Source: Klenkia taihuensis
Lineage (GTDB): Bacteria > Actinomycetota > Actinomycetes > Mycobacteriales > Geodermatophilaceae
Direction: 5' to 3'
DNA: 64,000 bases
Assembly (NCBI RefSeq): GCF_900112525.1
Contig: NZ_FOMD01000001.1
Coordinates: 1,488,001 to 1,552,000, forward strand
The translations under genes were made by a program, and so were the position numbers. Below the pieces are notes generated by a model. The model searched no databases and had not been told where the DNA came from. It saw nothing but the letters and a program-made list of their open reading frames with translations. Positions 37,174-45,191 of the stretch are shown piece by piece; position 1 is the first letter of the stretch; every line of letters begins with the position of its first letter.

Positions 37174-37895
37174 GGATCGACGTCCTGACGATCTTCCCGG
37201 AGTACCTGGCCCCGCTGGGCCAGGCGCTGCTGGGCAAGGCGGCCGCCAGGGGGCTGGTCGAGGTGGGCGTGCACGACCTGCGCGCCTGGACCGACGACGT
37301 GCACCGCACGGTCGACGACAGCCCCTACGGCGGCGGGCCCGGCATGGTCATGCGCCCCGAGCCGTGGGGCCGGGCGCTGGCCGACGTGCGCCCGCCGGGC
37401 ACCCGCCTCGTCGTCCCCACCCCGGCCGGGCGGCCCTTCACCCAGGCCGTGGCCGCGCAGTGGGCGACCGAGCCGGGCCTGGTCTTCGCCTGCGGGCGGT
37501 ACGAGGGCATCGACCAGCGGGTCGCCGACGACGCCGCGGCGCACGGCCCGGTGTCGGAGGTGAGCATCGGCGACTACGTGCTGGCCGGCGGGGAGTCCGC
37601 CGTCCTGGTGATGGTCGAGGCGGTCACCCGGCTCATCCCGGGCGTGGTCGGCAACGCCGAGTCCGTGGAGTTCGACTCGCACGCCGACGGCCTCCTCGAG
37701 GGGCCCTCCTACACCCGGCCGGCGTCCTGGCGCGGCCACGACGTCCCGCCGGTGCTGCTGTCCGGCGACCACGCCGCGATCGCCCGCTGGCGGCGCGCGG
37801 AGTCCATCCGGCGCACCGCCGACCGCCGTCCCGACCTGCTGGCCGGTGTCGAGCTCACCGCCGCCGACCGCGCCGCCCTGGACGCCGACGCGTGA
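37170..37895 (+). CDS. trmD: tRNA (guanine(37)-N1)-methyltransferase
   Basis: TrmD adds the m1G37 that prevents frameshifting next to the anticodon. The 241-residue SPOUT enzyme has [12 protein letters not shown] at the N-terminus, [16 protein letters not shown], and the knotted SAM site [11 protein letters not shown] (about 108-118) with [11 protein letters not shown] (about 132-142). It starts GTG inside the rimM stop and overlaps the NUDIX gene by 4 bases. Confidence 0.97.
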   Translation: MRIDVLTIFPEYLAPLGQALLGKAAARGLVEVGVHDLRAWTDDVHRTVDDSPYGGGPGMVMRPEPWGRALADVRPPGTRLVVPTPAGRPFTQAVAAQWATEPGLVFACGRYEGIDQRVADDAAAHGPVSEVSIGDYVLAGGESAVLVMVEAVTRLIPGVVGNAESVEFDSHADGLLEGPSYTRPASWRGHDVPPVLLSGDHAAIARWRRAESIRRTADRRPDLLAGVELTAADRAALDADA

Positions 37896-38392
37896 CGGCG
37901 CCGTGGGTGCGGCCGACGGCCCGCGTCCTGGTGCTCGACCCCGCCGGCCGGGTGCTGCTGTTCGGCGGCCGGCTGACCGCCCCGGACGCCGTCCCCGGCG
38001 ACGTGCAGTGGTGGTACACCCCCGGCGGCGGCGTCGAGGACGGCGAGTCGCTGCGGGCGGCCGCCGTCCGCGAGCTCGCCGAGGAGACCGGGCTGGTCGT
38101 CCACCCGGCCGCCCTGGAGGGACCGGTCTGGCTGCGGCGGCACGTCGGGGAGTTCGGCGGCCGGGTCGTCGACAGCCGGGAGACCTTCTTCGTGCTCCGC
38201 GACGTCGAGCACGTCGTCGACACCGCCGGCCGCACCGAGCTGGAGGTGCTGGCCGACGAGCCGCACCGCTGGTGGAGCCTGGCCGAGGTGGCCGCGTCGG
38301 GGGAGCGGTTCGCCCCGCGCGGGCTCGCCGACCTGCTGCCCGGGCTGCTCGCCGGGCCGTGGACCGGCCCACCACAGGTCGTCGACGGCTGA
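37892..38392 (+). CDS. NUDIX hydrolase
   Basis: A 166-residue pyrophosphohydrolase. The Nudix box [20 protein letters not shown] continues to TGL (46-68) and matches GX5EX7REUXEEXGU fully. The preceding YTPGG and the C-terminal WWSLAEV are typical of MutT-like or ADP-ribose/nucleotide hydrolases. The substrate is unknown. Its GTGA overlap with trmD puts it at the end of the ribosome-maturation operon. M. tuberculosis has a different gene (lppW) at this position. Confidence 0.9.
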   Translation: MTAPWVRPTARVLVLDPAGRVLLFGGRLTAPDAVPGDVQWWYTPGGGVEDGESLRAAAVRELAEETGLVVHPAALEGPVWLRRHVGEFGGRVVDSRETFFVLRDVEHVVDTAGRTELEVLADEPHRWWSLAEVAASGERFAPRGLADLLPGLLAGPWTGPPQVVDG

Positions 38393-38431
38393 GATCACAG
38401 GGCCGCCGCGTCCACCGGCCCGCCGGTGTGG

Positions 38432-38437
38432 CACGAT
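38432..38437 (+). promoter_or_regulatory. Possible -10 element, rplS
   Basis: CACGAT in the 164-base gap before rplS, giving a leader of about 110 bases. It is weak and has no clear -35. Confidence 0.25.
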
Positions 38438-38556
38438 GGAGCACTGCTGCTGCCGCTCTGCATCGAGCGCGGTTCCCCGGGATCACCTGCCGAGGGCCGC
38501 TGCGCGCCCGGCGGGCAGCCCGAGAACAGACACCGCTAGGACTGAGGACTGCTGCG

Positions 38557-38922
38557 ATGAACACCCTGGACGCCCTCGACGCCGAGTCGCTGCGCGACGA
38601 CATCCCCGACTTCCGCCCCGGGGACACCGTGAAGGTGCACGTGCGGGTCATCGAGGGCAACCGCTCGCGCATCCAGGTCTTCCAGGGCGTCATCCTGCGC
38701 CGCCAGGGCGGGGGCATCCGCGAGACCTTCACCGTCCGCAAGGTCAGCTTCGGCGTCGGCGTGGAGCGCACCTTCCCGGTGCACACCCCCGTCGTGGAGA
38801 AGATCGAGGTGCTGACCCGCGGTGACGTCCGCCGGGCCAAGCTGTACTACCTCCGCGACCTGCGCGGCAAGGCCGCCAAGATCAAGGAGAAGCGCGAGGT
38901 CCGCGAGGCCGTCGCCCGCTGA
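38557..38922 (+). CDS. rplS: Large ribosomal subunit protein bL19
   Basis: L19 lies at the 30S-50S interface. The 121-residue protein shows the family core [40 protein letters not shown] and [17 protein letters not shown], and ends with the basic [18 protein letters not shown]. The ATG at 38557 follows a GAGGA sequence 12-16 bases upstream. A strong hairpin lies past the stop. Confidence 0.97.
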   Translation: MNTLDALDAESLRDDIPDFRPGDTVKVHVRVIEGNRSRIQVFQGVILRRQGGGIRETFTVRKVSFGVGVERTFPVHTPVVEKIEVLTRGDVRRAKLYYLRDLRGKAAKIKEKREVREAVAR

Positions 38923-38937
38923 CCCCGCACGTCCCGC

Positions 38938-38968
38938 ACGGCCCGGCTGCCCACGGCAGCCGGGCCGT
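38938..38968 (+). terminator. Terminator hairpin after rplS
   Basis: A perfect 14-bp stem (38938-38951 with 38955-38968) with a CAC loop starts 16 bases past the rplS stop. It separates the ribosomal gene from lepB. Confidence 0.75.
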
Positions 38969-39003
38969 CGTGCGTCCTGGGCCGGTTGCGCGGCACCGGA
39001 ACG

Positions 39004-39009
39004 TACGCT
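39004..39009 (+). promoter_or_regulatory. Candidate -10 element, lepB
   Basis: TACGCT, 8 bases before the ATG of lepB with no Shine-Dalgarno. It lies just after the rplS terminator. Confidence 0.45.
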
Positions 39010-39017
39010 GACCGACG

Positions 39018-39920
39018 ATGAGCACCGACCGGACCCCCGACCCCGCCGACGACGAGGCCGGGGGCCACCGCGCCGGCCGGGGCGACGGCGAGGTCGGTGT
39101 CGGCCGGTTCTCCCGCCGCGCCCGCCGCCGGGACCGCGAGGAGCAGAAGAAGGGCTCGCTGCTCAAGGAGCTGCCGATCCTGCTGGTCGTCGCCTTCGTC
39201 CTCGCGCTGCTGGTGAAGACCTTCCTGGTGCAGGCGTTCTTCATCCCGTCGGGCTCGATGGAGCAGACGCTGCACGGCTGCACCGGCTGCACCGGTGACC
39301 GGGTGCTGGTGACCAAGCCGCCGTACTGGTTCTCCGACCCGCAGCCCGGCGACGTCGTCGTCTTCCAGGGCCCCGACACCTGGACGCCCGAGGTGCAGGT
39401 GTCGGAGCCGGACAACTGGTTCTCCTCCGCCGCGCTGTTCCTCGGCCGGGCCATCGGTGTCGCCCCGCCCAGCGAGGACGACTACGTCAAGCGGGTCATC
39501 GCCACCGGCGGGCAGACCGTGCAGTGCTGCGACGAGCAGGGCCGGGTCACCGTCGACGGGCAGCCGCTCGACGAGCCCTACATCTACGAGAACACCCCGC
39601 TGGAGACCCGCCCCTTCGGCCCGGTCACCGTGCCCGAGGGCCGGTTGTGGGTGATGGGTGACCACCGGTCGGCCTCGGCTGACTCCCGCTCCCACGTGGG
39701 CGACCAGTACGCCGGCACGATCGCGGTGGACGACGTCATCGGCAAGGCCTCGGTCATCGTGTGGCCCTTCAGCCGGTTCTCCCTCGTGGACAGCCCGGCC
39801 ATCCAGCCGCAGCAGGCCGAGGGGATGGCGCTGCAGGGCGACGTCGCCCTCGTCGCGCCGGTGCTGCTCGGGCTCGGCGGCGCGGTCCCGGTCGCGGCCT
39901 GGCGGCGACGGCGCCGCTGA
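39018..39920 (+). CDS. lepB: Signal peptidase I
   Basis: LepB removes Sec and Tat signal peptides on the outer face of the membrane. The 300-residue protein has a charged cytosolic N-terminus, one transmembrane helix (about 52-70), the catalytic Ser80 in FIPSGSM, the general base Lys158 in DDYVKRVI, box E GDHRSASADSR, and a C-terminal second helix (VALVAPVLLGLGG). The CTGCTGD cysteines near residues 88-94 and CC at 170-171 are usual in actinobacterial LepB and may form disulfides. Confidence 0.96.
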   Translation: MSTDRTPDPADDEAGGHRAGRGDGEVGVGRFSRRARRRDREEQKKGSLLKELPILLVVAFVLALLVKTFLVQAFFIPSGSMEQTLHGCTGCTGDRVLVTKPPYWFSDPQPGDVVVFQGPDTWTPEVQVSEPDNWFSSAALFLGRAIGVAPPSEDDYVKRVIATGGQTVQCCDEQGRVTVDGQPLDEPYIYENTPLETRPFGPVTVPEGRLWVMGDHRSASADSRSHVGDQYAGTIAVDDVIGKASVIVWPFSRFSLVDSPAIQPQQAEGMALQGDVALVAPVLLGLGGAVPVAAWRRRRR

Positions 39921-39928
39921 ACCATTCG

Positions 39929-39952
39929 CCGGAATGGTCGAGGCCATTCCGG
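39929..39952 (+). promoter_or_regulatory. Inverted repeat in the A-rich lepB-luxR gap
   Basis: CCGGAATGG (39929-39937) and CCATTCCGG (39944-39952) form a perfect 9-bp dyad. A third half-site ACCATTC (39921-39927) pairs with GAATGGT (39932-39938), so two hairpins or two overlapping operator pairs are possible. It may end lepB transcription or bind the regulator encoded downstream. Confidence 0.5.
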
Positions 39953-40048
39953 GTGGTGAGGAAAAAAATCACCAAGAAGTGTTCAAGCACCCGCTCGGGT
40001 GAGTCGATGAACGGTCTGTCAGTCATCGCACTCGATCGGAGAAATGCA

Positions 40049-40783
40049 ATGTCCAGCACCACGGCCGGCTCGACCCGCGGCGTCACCCGCGTTCTGCTCC
40101 TCGCTGACGCCCCGGTCCTGCGCCGCGGCCTGGTCAGCATGGTCAACGAGACCGCCGGCATGCAGGCCGTCGGGGTCCCCGGCGAGGTCCGCCGGGCCCT
40201 GACCCTGGTCGAGTCCGCCCGCCCCGACGCCGTCGTCGTCGAGCTCGGCGCCGGCCGCGCGGCCACCCTGAACGTCTGCCGCGACCTGCGCCGCCGCTAC
40301 CCCCGCGTCGCCATCGTCGCGCTCGCCACCTCCGAGGACCCCGCCGTGGTCAACGAGGCCCTCGCCGCCGGCATCCGCGGCTACCTGCTCATGAACACCT
40401 CGCCGACCCTGCTCGGCTGGTCGGTCCTGGCCGCCCGCGCCGGCCGCACCGTCGTCGACCCGCAGATCCGCCGCGTCGAGCCCAGCGAGGTCCCGGTCAC
40501 CAAGGAGCTCACCCCCTCGGTCCCGCTGACCCGCCGCGAGTCCGACGTCCTCGACGAGCTGATCCAGGGCCAGAGCAACCGCGCCATCGGCCGCAACCTG
40601 TTCATCTCCGAGGACACCGTCAAGAGCCACGTCAAGGCCATCCTGCGCAAGCTGGGTGCCCGCGACCGGGCCCACGCCGTCTCCCTGGTGCTCTCCGCCC
40701 GCAACGGCGGCAGCTGCACCTGCGGCCACGGCCACGCCGCCTCCGCCGCGGTCGCCGAGACCGACGAGGCAGCCACCGTCTGA
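40049..40783 (+). CDS. Atypical LuxR-family response regulator (orphan)
   Basis: A 244-residue NarL/LuxR-type regulator. The C-terminal helix-turn-helix (160-215: LTRRESDVLDELIQGQSNRA, SEDTVKSHVKAILRKL) is normal. The receiver domain is degenerate: only one Asp (Asp20) of the acidic pair remains, the phospho-acceptor Asp is Glu65 (AVVVELG), and the conserved Lys is Met115 (GYLLMN). This suggests phosphate-independent control. The tail CTCGHGH (223-229) could bind a metal. GGAG lies 7 bases before this ATG; another in-frame ATG at 40007 is possible. No histidine kinase is adjacent. Confidence 0.85.
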   Translation: MSSTTAGSTRGVTRVLLLADAPVLRRGLVSMVNETAGMQAVGVPGEVRRALTLVESARPDAVVVELGAGRAATLNVCRDLRRRYPRVAIVALATSEDPAVVNEALAAGIRGYLLMNTSPTLLGWSVLAARAGRTVVDPQIRRVEPSEVPVTKELTPSVPLTRRESDVLDELIQGQSNRAIGRNLFISEDTVKSHVKAILRKLGARDRAHAVSLVLSARNGGSCTCGHGHAASAAVAETDEAATV

Positions 40784-40790
40784 CCGACCC

Positions 40791-40831
40791 GTGCGGTCGG
40801 GGCGTCCGCCTCCTCGGCGCCCCGGCCGCAC
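40791..40831 (+). terminator. Terminator hairpin after the LuxR-type gene
   Basis: A 14-bp stem (40791-40804 with 40818-40831) with one G-U pair and a 13-base loop begins 7 bases after the stop. Confidence 0.55.
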
Positions 40832-40843
40832 ACCCCACGGCCC

Positions 40844-40876
40844 CGAGCCGGTCCCCGTCGTCCGGGGGCCGGCTCG
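40844..40876 (+). terminator. Second hairpin between the LuxR-type gene and rnhB
   Basis: A 14-bp stem (40844-40857 with 40863-40876) with one G-U pair and a five-base loop. With the previous hairpin it forms a tandem terminator just before the rnhB promoter. Confidence 0.6.
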
Positions 40877-40890
40877 TGTCGTGCTCGTCG

Positions 40891-40896
40891 TAGGGT
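40891..40896 (+). promoter_or_regulatory. Candidate -10 element, rnhB
   Basis: TAGGGT, 9 bases before the ATG of rnhB. The same hexamer precedes ddl. Confidence 0.45.
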
Positions 40897-40905
40897 CGGG
40901 GGGCG

Positions 40906-41625
40906 ATGGCTGCCCCACCCCGTGCCCCCGACGCCCTCTGGTCCATGGAGGGCTCGCTGCGCCGACGCGGCTTCACCGCCGTGGCCGGGGCCGATGAGGC
41001 CGGCCGGGGCGCCTGCGCCGGTCCGCTGGTCGCGGCCGCGTGCATCCTCCCGGCCGGACGGCGGGGCCGGGTGCCGGGCCTGGCCGACTCCAAGCTGCTC
41101 ACCGCCGCCGCCCGCGAGCGCGTCTACGCCGAGGTGGTCGCCCGCGCGGTGTCCTGGTCGGTGGTGGTGGTCGACGTCCCCGAGCTCGACGAGCGCGGCA
41201 TGCACGTGACCAACATCGAGGCGCTGCGCCGCGCCGTCGGCGGCCTCGACGTGCCGCCGGACTACGTGCTCACCGACGGCTTCCCGGTCAGCGGCCTGGC
41301 CCAGCCCACGCTGGCGGTCTGGAAGGGCGACCGGGTGGCCGCCTGCGTGGCCGCGGCCTCGGTGCTGGCGAAGGTGACCCGGGACCGGATGATGGTCGAC
41401 CTGCACCGCCGGTTCCCGCACTACGAGTTCGACGTGCACAAGGGCTACATCACCGACCTGCACACCGCCGCGCTGGACCGCTTCGGCCCCTGCCCGGAGC
41501 ACCGGCACCGGTTCGTCAACGTCGCCCGGGCCCGGGACGCGCACGTCGCGCGTGGCGGCCGACCACCGATGGACGATGATGGTCGGGTGCACCAGTCCCC
41601 GACGCCCGTGGAGAGTCTGCGATGA
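40906..41625 (+). CDS. rnhB: Ribonuclease HII
   Basis: RNase HII removes RNA from RNA/DNA hybrids and single ribonucleotides from DNA. The 239-residue protein has the GADEAGRGACAGPLVAA motif (28-44) with catalytic Asp30 and Glu31, YVLTDGFP with the third acid, and AASVLAKVTRDRMM with the fourth-acid region. HYEFDVHKGY follows. The C-terminal 25 residues are a non-conserved extension. It overlaps the next gene by 4 bases (ATGA). Confidence 0.96.
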   Translation: MAAPPRAPDALWSMEGSLRRRGFTAVAGADEAGRGACAGPLVAAACILPAGRRGRVPGLADSKLLTAAARERVYAEVVARAVSWSVVVVDVPELDERGMHVTNIEALRRAVGGLDVPPDYVLTDGFPVSGLAQPTLAVWKGDRVAACVAAASVLAKVTRDRMMVDLHRRFPHYEFDVHKGYITDLHTAALDRFGPCPEHRHRFVNVARARDAHVARGGRPPMDDDGRVHQSPTPVESLR

Positions 41626-41957
41626 GCACCGAGGACCTCGAGAAGTACGAGACCGAGATGGAGCTGCAGCTCTACCGGGAGTACAAGGACATCGTCCGCC
41701 AGTTCTCCTACGTGGTGGAGACCGAGCGGCGCTTCTACCTGGCCAACTCCGTCGACCTGCAGGTCCGCGAGGCCGGCGGCGAGGTGTTCTTCGAGCTGAA
41801 GCTCTCCGACGCCTGGGTGTGGGACATGTACCGGCCCGCGCGGTTCGTGAAGAACGTGCGGGTGGTGACGTTCAAGGACGTCAACGTCGAGGAGCTGGAC
41901 AAGCCCGACCTCGAGCTGCCCGACGACCCCGGCATCGCTCGGGGCCCGGGCAGCTGA
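41622..41957 (+). CDS. DUF2469 family protein
   Basis: A 111-residue protein of the actinobacterial DUF2469 family (Rv2901c type), always near rnhB. The family core YETEMELQLYREYKDIVRQF, VVETERRFYLAN, AWVWDMYRPARFVKNVRVVTF is complete. Function is unknown; it is small, acidic and lacks membrane segments. It is coupled to rnhB and followed by a terminator. Confidence 0.93.
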   Translation: MSTEDLEKYETEMELQLYREYKDIVRQFSYVVETERRFYLANSVDLQVREAGGEVFFELKLSDAWVWDMYRPARFVKNVRVVTFKDVNVEELDKPDLELPDDPGIARGPGS

Positions 41958-41966
41958 GGCCCTAGC

Positions 41967-41996
41967 ACGACGGCGGGCGGCCGTGCCCGCCGTCGT
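41967..41996 (+). terminator. Terminator hairpin after rnhB-DUF2469
   Basis: A perfect 12-bp stem (41967-41978 with 41985-41996) with a six-base loop, 10 bases after the DUF2469 stop. Confidence 0.7.
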
Positions 41997-42070
41997 CCAC
42001 ACGCGGGGGTGCTGTCCACAGATCGGCCGCGGCGGCCCCGCACCCGCCCGCCCGGCCCGACGGTGGCGGC

Positions 42071-42427
42071 GTGCAGACCTCACGAGCCGCCCTCGGCGCC
42101 CGCGGTGAACAGCTGGCCGTCGACCACCTGGTGGCGGCCGGCCTGACCGTCCTCGACCGCAACTGGCGCTGCGCCCGCGGCGAGCTGGACGTCGTCGCCC
42201 GCGAGGGCGACGCGCTGGTGTTCTGCGAGGTGAAGACCCGCTCGGGCACCCGCTACGGGTCCCCGGTGCAGGCGGTCACCCCGGTCAAGCAGGCCCGGAT
42301 GAAGCAACTGGCCGGCCGGTGGCTGGACGAGCACGACGAGCGGGCCGCCCGGCTGCGCTTCGACGTCGTCGCGGTGCTGCTGGTCGCCGGCCGGGCCACG
42401 GTCGACCACCTGCGCGGGGCGTTCTGA
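42071..42427 (+). CDS. YraN/UPF0102 family nuclease-like protein
   Basis: A 118-residue protein with a PD-(D/E)XK-like core: RNWRCARGELDVVAREGDALVFCEVKTR by parts (Glu in GELD, Glu-x-Lys in FCEVKTR). It is related to archaeal Holliday junction resolvases, but its substrate is not established. The Arg-Tyr-Gly-Ser-Pro segment and TPVKQARM are family features. It is coupled by one base (TGATG) to the comM-like gene, matching the widespread yraN-comM-dprA linkage. Confidence 0.92.
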   Translation: MQTSRAALGARGEQLAVDHLVAAGLTVLDRNWRCARGELDVVAREGDALVFCEVKTRSGTRYGSPVQAVTPVKQARMKQLAGRWLDEHDERAARLRFDVVAVLLVAGRATVDHLRGAF

Positions 42428-43950
42428 TGGCGCAGGCGCGCACCTGGTCCGTCGGCCTCGTCGGGGTCACCGGCGCGCTGGTCGAGGTGGCCGTGGACGA
42501 CGCCCCCGGCGCACCCGGGCTCTCGCTCGTGGGGCTGCCCGACGCGGTGGTCCGGCAGTCCGTCGACCGCGTCCGGGCGGCGGTCCGCCGCTGCGGGTGG
42601 TCCTTCCCCGACGGGCGGGTGACCATCGCGCTGTCCCCGGCCGCGATGCCCAAGCAGGGTGCCGGCTTCGACCTGGCGCTGGCCGTCGCGGCGCTGGCCG
42701 CCACCGGCAAGCTCGTGCTGCACGACGTCGACCAGCCGGTGTTCCTCGGCGAGGTCGGCCTCGACGGGTCCCTGCGCGGGGTGCGCGGCGTGCTGCCCGG
42801 GGTGCTGGCCGCCCGCGACGCCGGCTTCGGCACCGTCGTGCTGCCGGCCGCCGTCGCCGACGAGGCGGCGCTGGTCGGCGGGGTGCAGGTGCTCGCCGCG
42901 GGCCACCTGCGCGAGGTGGTCGCGCACCTGCAGCGCCGCGGTCCCCGCCTGGCCCCGCACGAGCGGGCACCGGCACCGCCCCTGCCGCCCGGGCCCGACC
43001 TCGCCGACGTGGTGGGCCAGGTGACCGGCCGGCGCGCGGTCGAGGTCGCCGCCGCCGGCGGTCACCACCTGTTCCTGTCCGGCCCGCCCGGGGCGGGCAA
43101 GACCATGCTGGCCCAGCGGCTGCCCGGGATCCTGCCGATCCTGGACGACGAGCTGGCCACCGAGGTCACCGCGGTCGCGTCGGTCGCCGGCACGCTGCCC
43201 CCGGGCGCGGCGCTGATCACCCGGCCCCCGTTCGAGGCGCCGCACCACTCGGCGTCGGCTGTCTCGCTGGTGGGCGGCGGGTCGGGCCAGATCCGGCCCG
43301 GCGCGCTGTCCCGCGCCCACGGCGGCGTGCTGTTCCTCGACGAGGCGCCAGAGTTCCCGCGCACGGTGCTCGACTCCCTCCGCCAGCCGCTGGAACGGGG
43401 CACGGTCACCGTCCACCGCGCGCACGGGTCGGCGACCTTCCCCTGCCGCACCCAGCTGGTGCTGGCGGCCAACCCCTGCCCGTGCGCCTCGCCGGCCGGC
43501 GACGCCGCGTGCAGCTGCGGCTCGCTGGAGCGCCGGCGCTACCAGGCGCGGCTCTCGGGCCCGCTGCTGGACCGCATCGACCTGCGGGTGCAGCTGCCGC
43601 CGGTGACCCGCGCGGGCTGGCTGGACCGCGTCGCGGCCCCCGAGTCGACCGCCGTGGTCGCCGCCCGGGTGCGGGCCGCCCGCGGGGCCGCCGCCGAGCG
43701 GTTGGCCGGCACCGGCCTGCGCACCACCGGCGAGGTCCCCGGCCGGCTGCTGCGCGAGCGGTGGCCGGTCCCGCGCCCGGCCCTCGCGCTGGCCGAGCGG
43801 GCCCTGGAGCGCGGGGCGCTGTCCCTGCGGGGCCTGGACCGGGTGGTGCGGGTGGCCTGGACGCTCGCCGACCTGGCCGGCCGCACGGTGCCCGGCCCGG
43901 ACGAGGTCGGCGAGGCACTGGGCCTGCGGCTGCCGGCGGCCGCGGCGTGA
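42427..43950 (+). CDS. YifB/ComM family Mg-chelatase-like AAA+ ATPase
   Basis: A 507-residue ATPase of the ComM/YifB family; ComM promotes branch migration during natural transformation in other bacteria. An N-terminal ChlI-like domain (SVGLVGVTGALVEVAVD) is followed by AAA+ motifs: GPPGAGKT (219-226, Walker A), HGGVLFLDEAPEF (Walker B), and the cysteine cluster CPCASPAGDAACSCG. A C-terminal Mg_chelatase_C domain follows. The ATG overlaps yraN, and the stop overlaps dprA. Confidence 0.95.
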   Translation: MAQARTWSVGLVGVTGALVEVAVDDAPGAPGLSLVGLPDAVVRQSVDRVRAAVRRCGWSFPDGRVTIALSPAAMPKQGAGFDLALAVAALAATGKLVLHDVDQPVFLGEVGLDGSLRGVRGVLPGVLAARDAGFGTVVLPAAVADEAALVGGVQVLAAGHLREVVAHLQRRGPRLAPHERAPAPPLPPGPDLADVVGQVTGRRAVEVAAAGGHHLFLSGPPGAGKTMLAQRLPGILPILDDELATEVTAVASVAGTLPPGAALITRPPFEAPHHSASAVSLVGGGSGQIRPGALSRAHGGVLFLDEAPEFPRTVLDSLRQPLERGTVTVHRAHGSATFPCRTQLVLAANPCPCASPAGDAACSCGSLERRRYQARLSGPLLDRIDLRVQLPPVTRAGWLDRVAAPESTAVVAARVRAARGAAAERLAGTGLRTTGEVPGRLLRERWPVPRPALALAERALERGALSLRGLDRVVRVAWTLADLAGRTVPGPDEVGEALGLRLPAAAA

Positions 43951-45155
43951 GCGCGGTGGCCGAGGGCGCACTGGCGTCGGTGGTCGCCGGCGACCCGGCC
44001 GACCCCGGGGTGCGGCAGCGGGCCGGGGCGTGGCTCACCCGGGTGTTCGAGCCCGGCGACCCCGCGCTGGCGCGGTGGGTCGCCGCCACCGGTCAGGTGG
44101 CCGCGGTGCGGTCCCTGCTCGCCGGCACCGCCCCGTCCCGGTTCGCCGCCCAGGCCGCGGCCCGGGGCGAGGACCGCAGCCTCGCCGACCTGCTCACCGC
44201 CGCGCGGATCGGCGCCCGGCTCGTGGTGCCCGGCGACGACGAGTGGCCCGGCCGGGCGCTGCACGACCTCGTCGTGGCTTCCGACCGGCAGGGCGGCGGG
44301 GTCGAGCGCACCGCCGCCCTCGTGCCGCCGCTGGGCCTGTGGGTGCGCGGCCGGCCGCGGCTGGACCAGTTGTCCGACCGGTCGGTGGCCGTGGTCGGGT
44401 CCCGGGCCAGCACCGCCTACGGCAACCACGTCTCCGCCGAGCTGGCCGCCGACCTGTGGTCCCGGGGCTGGACGACGGTGTCGGGCGCGGCCACCGGCAT
44501 CGACGGCGCAGCCCACCGGGGTGCGCTGGCCGCCGGGGGAGCGACGGTCGCGGTGCTGGCCTGCGGCGTCGACCGCGCCTATCCGCCACGCCACACCACC
44601 CTGCTGGAGCGGGTGCTCGAGGACGGCCTGGTGGTCAGCGAGTGGCCACCCGGGTCGGCGCCGCTGGGCCACCGGTTCCTGGTCCGCAACCGGCTGATCG
44701 CGGCGCTGTCCCGCGGCACGGTGGTCGTGGAGGCCGCCGCCCGGTCGGGGTCGCTGGCCACCGCCAACCGGGCACGGGAGCTCGGCCGGCCGGTGATGGG
44801 CGTGCCCGGCCCGGTCACCAGCGCCCTGAGCGTCGGGGTGCACCAGCTGCTGCGCGGCGTCCCGCCGGCGCGGCTGGTCAGCTCGGCGGGGGAGGTGCTG
44901 GAGGAGGTGGGCAGCATCGGCGCCGACCTGGCCGACGTCCCCGCGCGGCCCTCCTCGCCGCGGGACGAGCTCACCGACGTCGCCCGCCGGGTGCTGGACG
45001 CCTGCCCGGTGCGGATCGGCGTCCCGCCGGAGCGGCTGGCCGCCGTCGCCGGCTGCGCCGAGCTGGACGTGCTGCGGGTGCTGCCCGTGCTGGAGCTGCA
45101 CGAGCTGGTGGAGCGGGTCCCCGGCGGCTGGCGGGTCACCCGGGACCGCCGGTGA
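43947..45155 (+). CDS. dprA: DNA-processing protein DprA
   Basis: DprA protects incoming single-stranded DNA and loads RecA in transformation. In non-competent bacteria its role is unclear. The 402-residue protein has the Rossmann core with VAVVGSRASTAYG, SGAATGIDGAAHRGAL, VLACGVDRAYPPRH and FLVRNRLIAALS, plus a C-terminal winged-helix-like domain (LDACPVRIGVPPERLAAVAG). The GTG start is coupled to the comM-like gene. A separate promoter for the FRG gene starts 24 bases after the stop. Confidence 0.95.
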   Translation: MSAVAEGALASVVAGDPADPGVRQRAGAWLTRVFEPGDPALARWVAATGQVAAVRSLLAGTAPSRFAAQAAARGEDRSLADLLTAARIGARLVVPGDDEWPGRALHDLVVASDRQGGGVERTAALVPPLGLWVRGRPRLDQLSDRSVAVVGSRASTAYGNHVSAELAADLWSRGWTTVSGAATGIDGAAHRGALAAGGATVAVLACGVDRAYPPRHTTLLERVLEDGLVVSEWPPGSAPLGHRFLVRNRLIAALSRGTVVVEAAARSGSLATANRARELGRPVMGVPGPVTSALSVGVHQLLRGVPPARLVSSAGEVLEEVGSIGADLADVPARPSSPRDELTDVARRVLDACPVRIGVPPERLAAVAGCAELDVLRVLPVLELHELVERVPGGWRVTRDRR

Positions 45156-45179
45156 CCGGTGGTGTCGACCGGCAGGGCG

Positions 45180-45185
45180 GAGACT
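45180..45185 (+). promoter_or_regulatory. Candidate -10 element, FRG-domain gene
   Basis: GAGACT, 6 bases before the GTG at 45192, with the same hexamer and spacing as proS. It favours this start over the upstream GTG at 45159. Confidence 0.4.
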
Positions 45186-45191
45186 GACGGG

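Noticed and set aside
39265-39300. Cysteine repeat GCTGCTG in LepB as a new metal site
   Set aside because: The CxxC-type insertion after the catalytic serine is common in actinobacterial signal peptidase I, so it is not specific to this window.
42009-42018. DnaA-box-like TGTCCACA near yraN
   Set aside because: Only a single partial match, with no AT-rich element, no box cluster and no dnaA/dnaN nearby, so it is not an origin.
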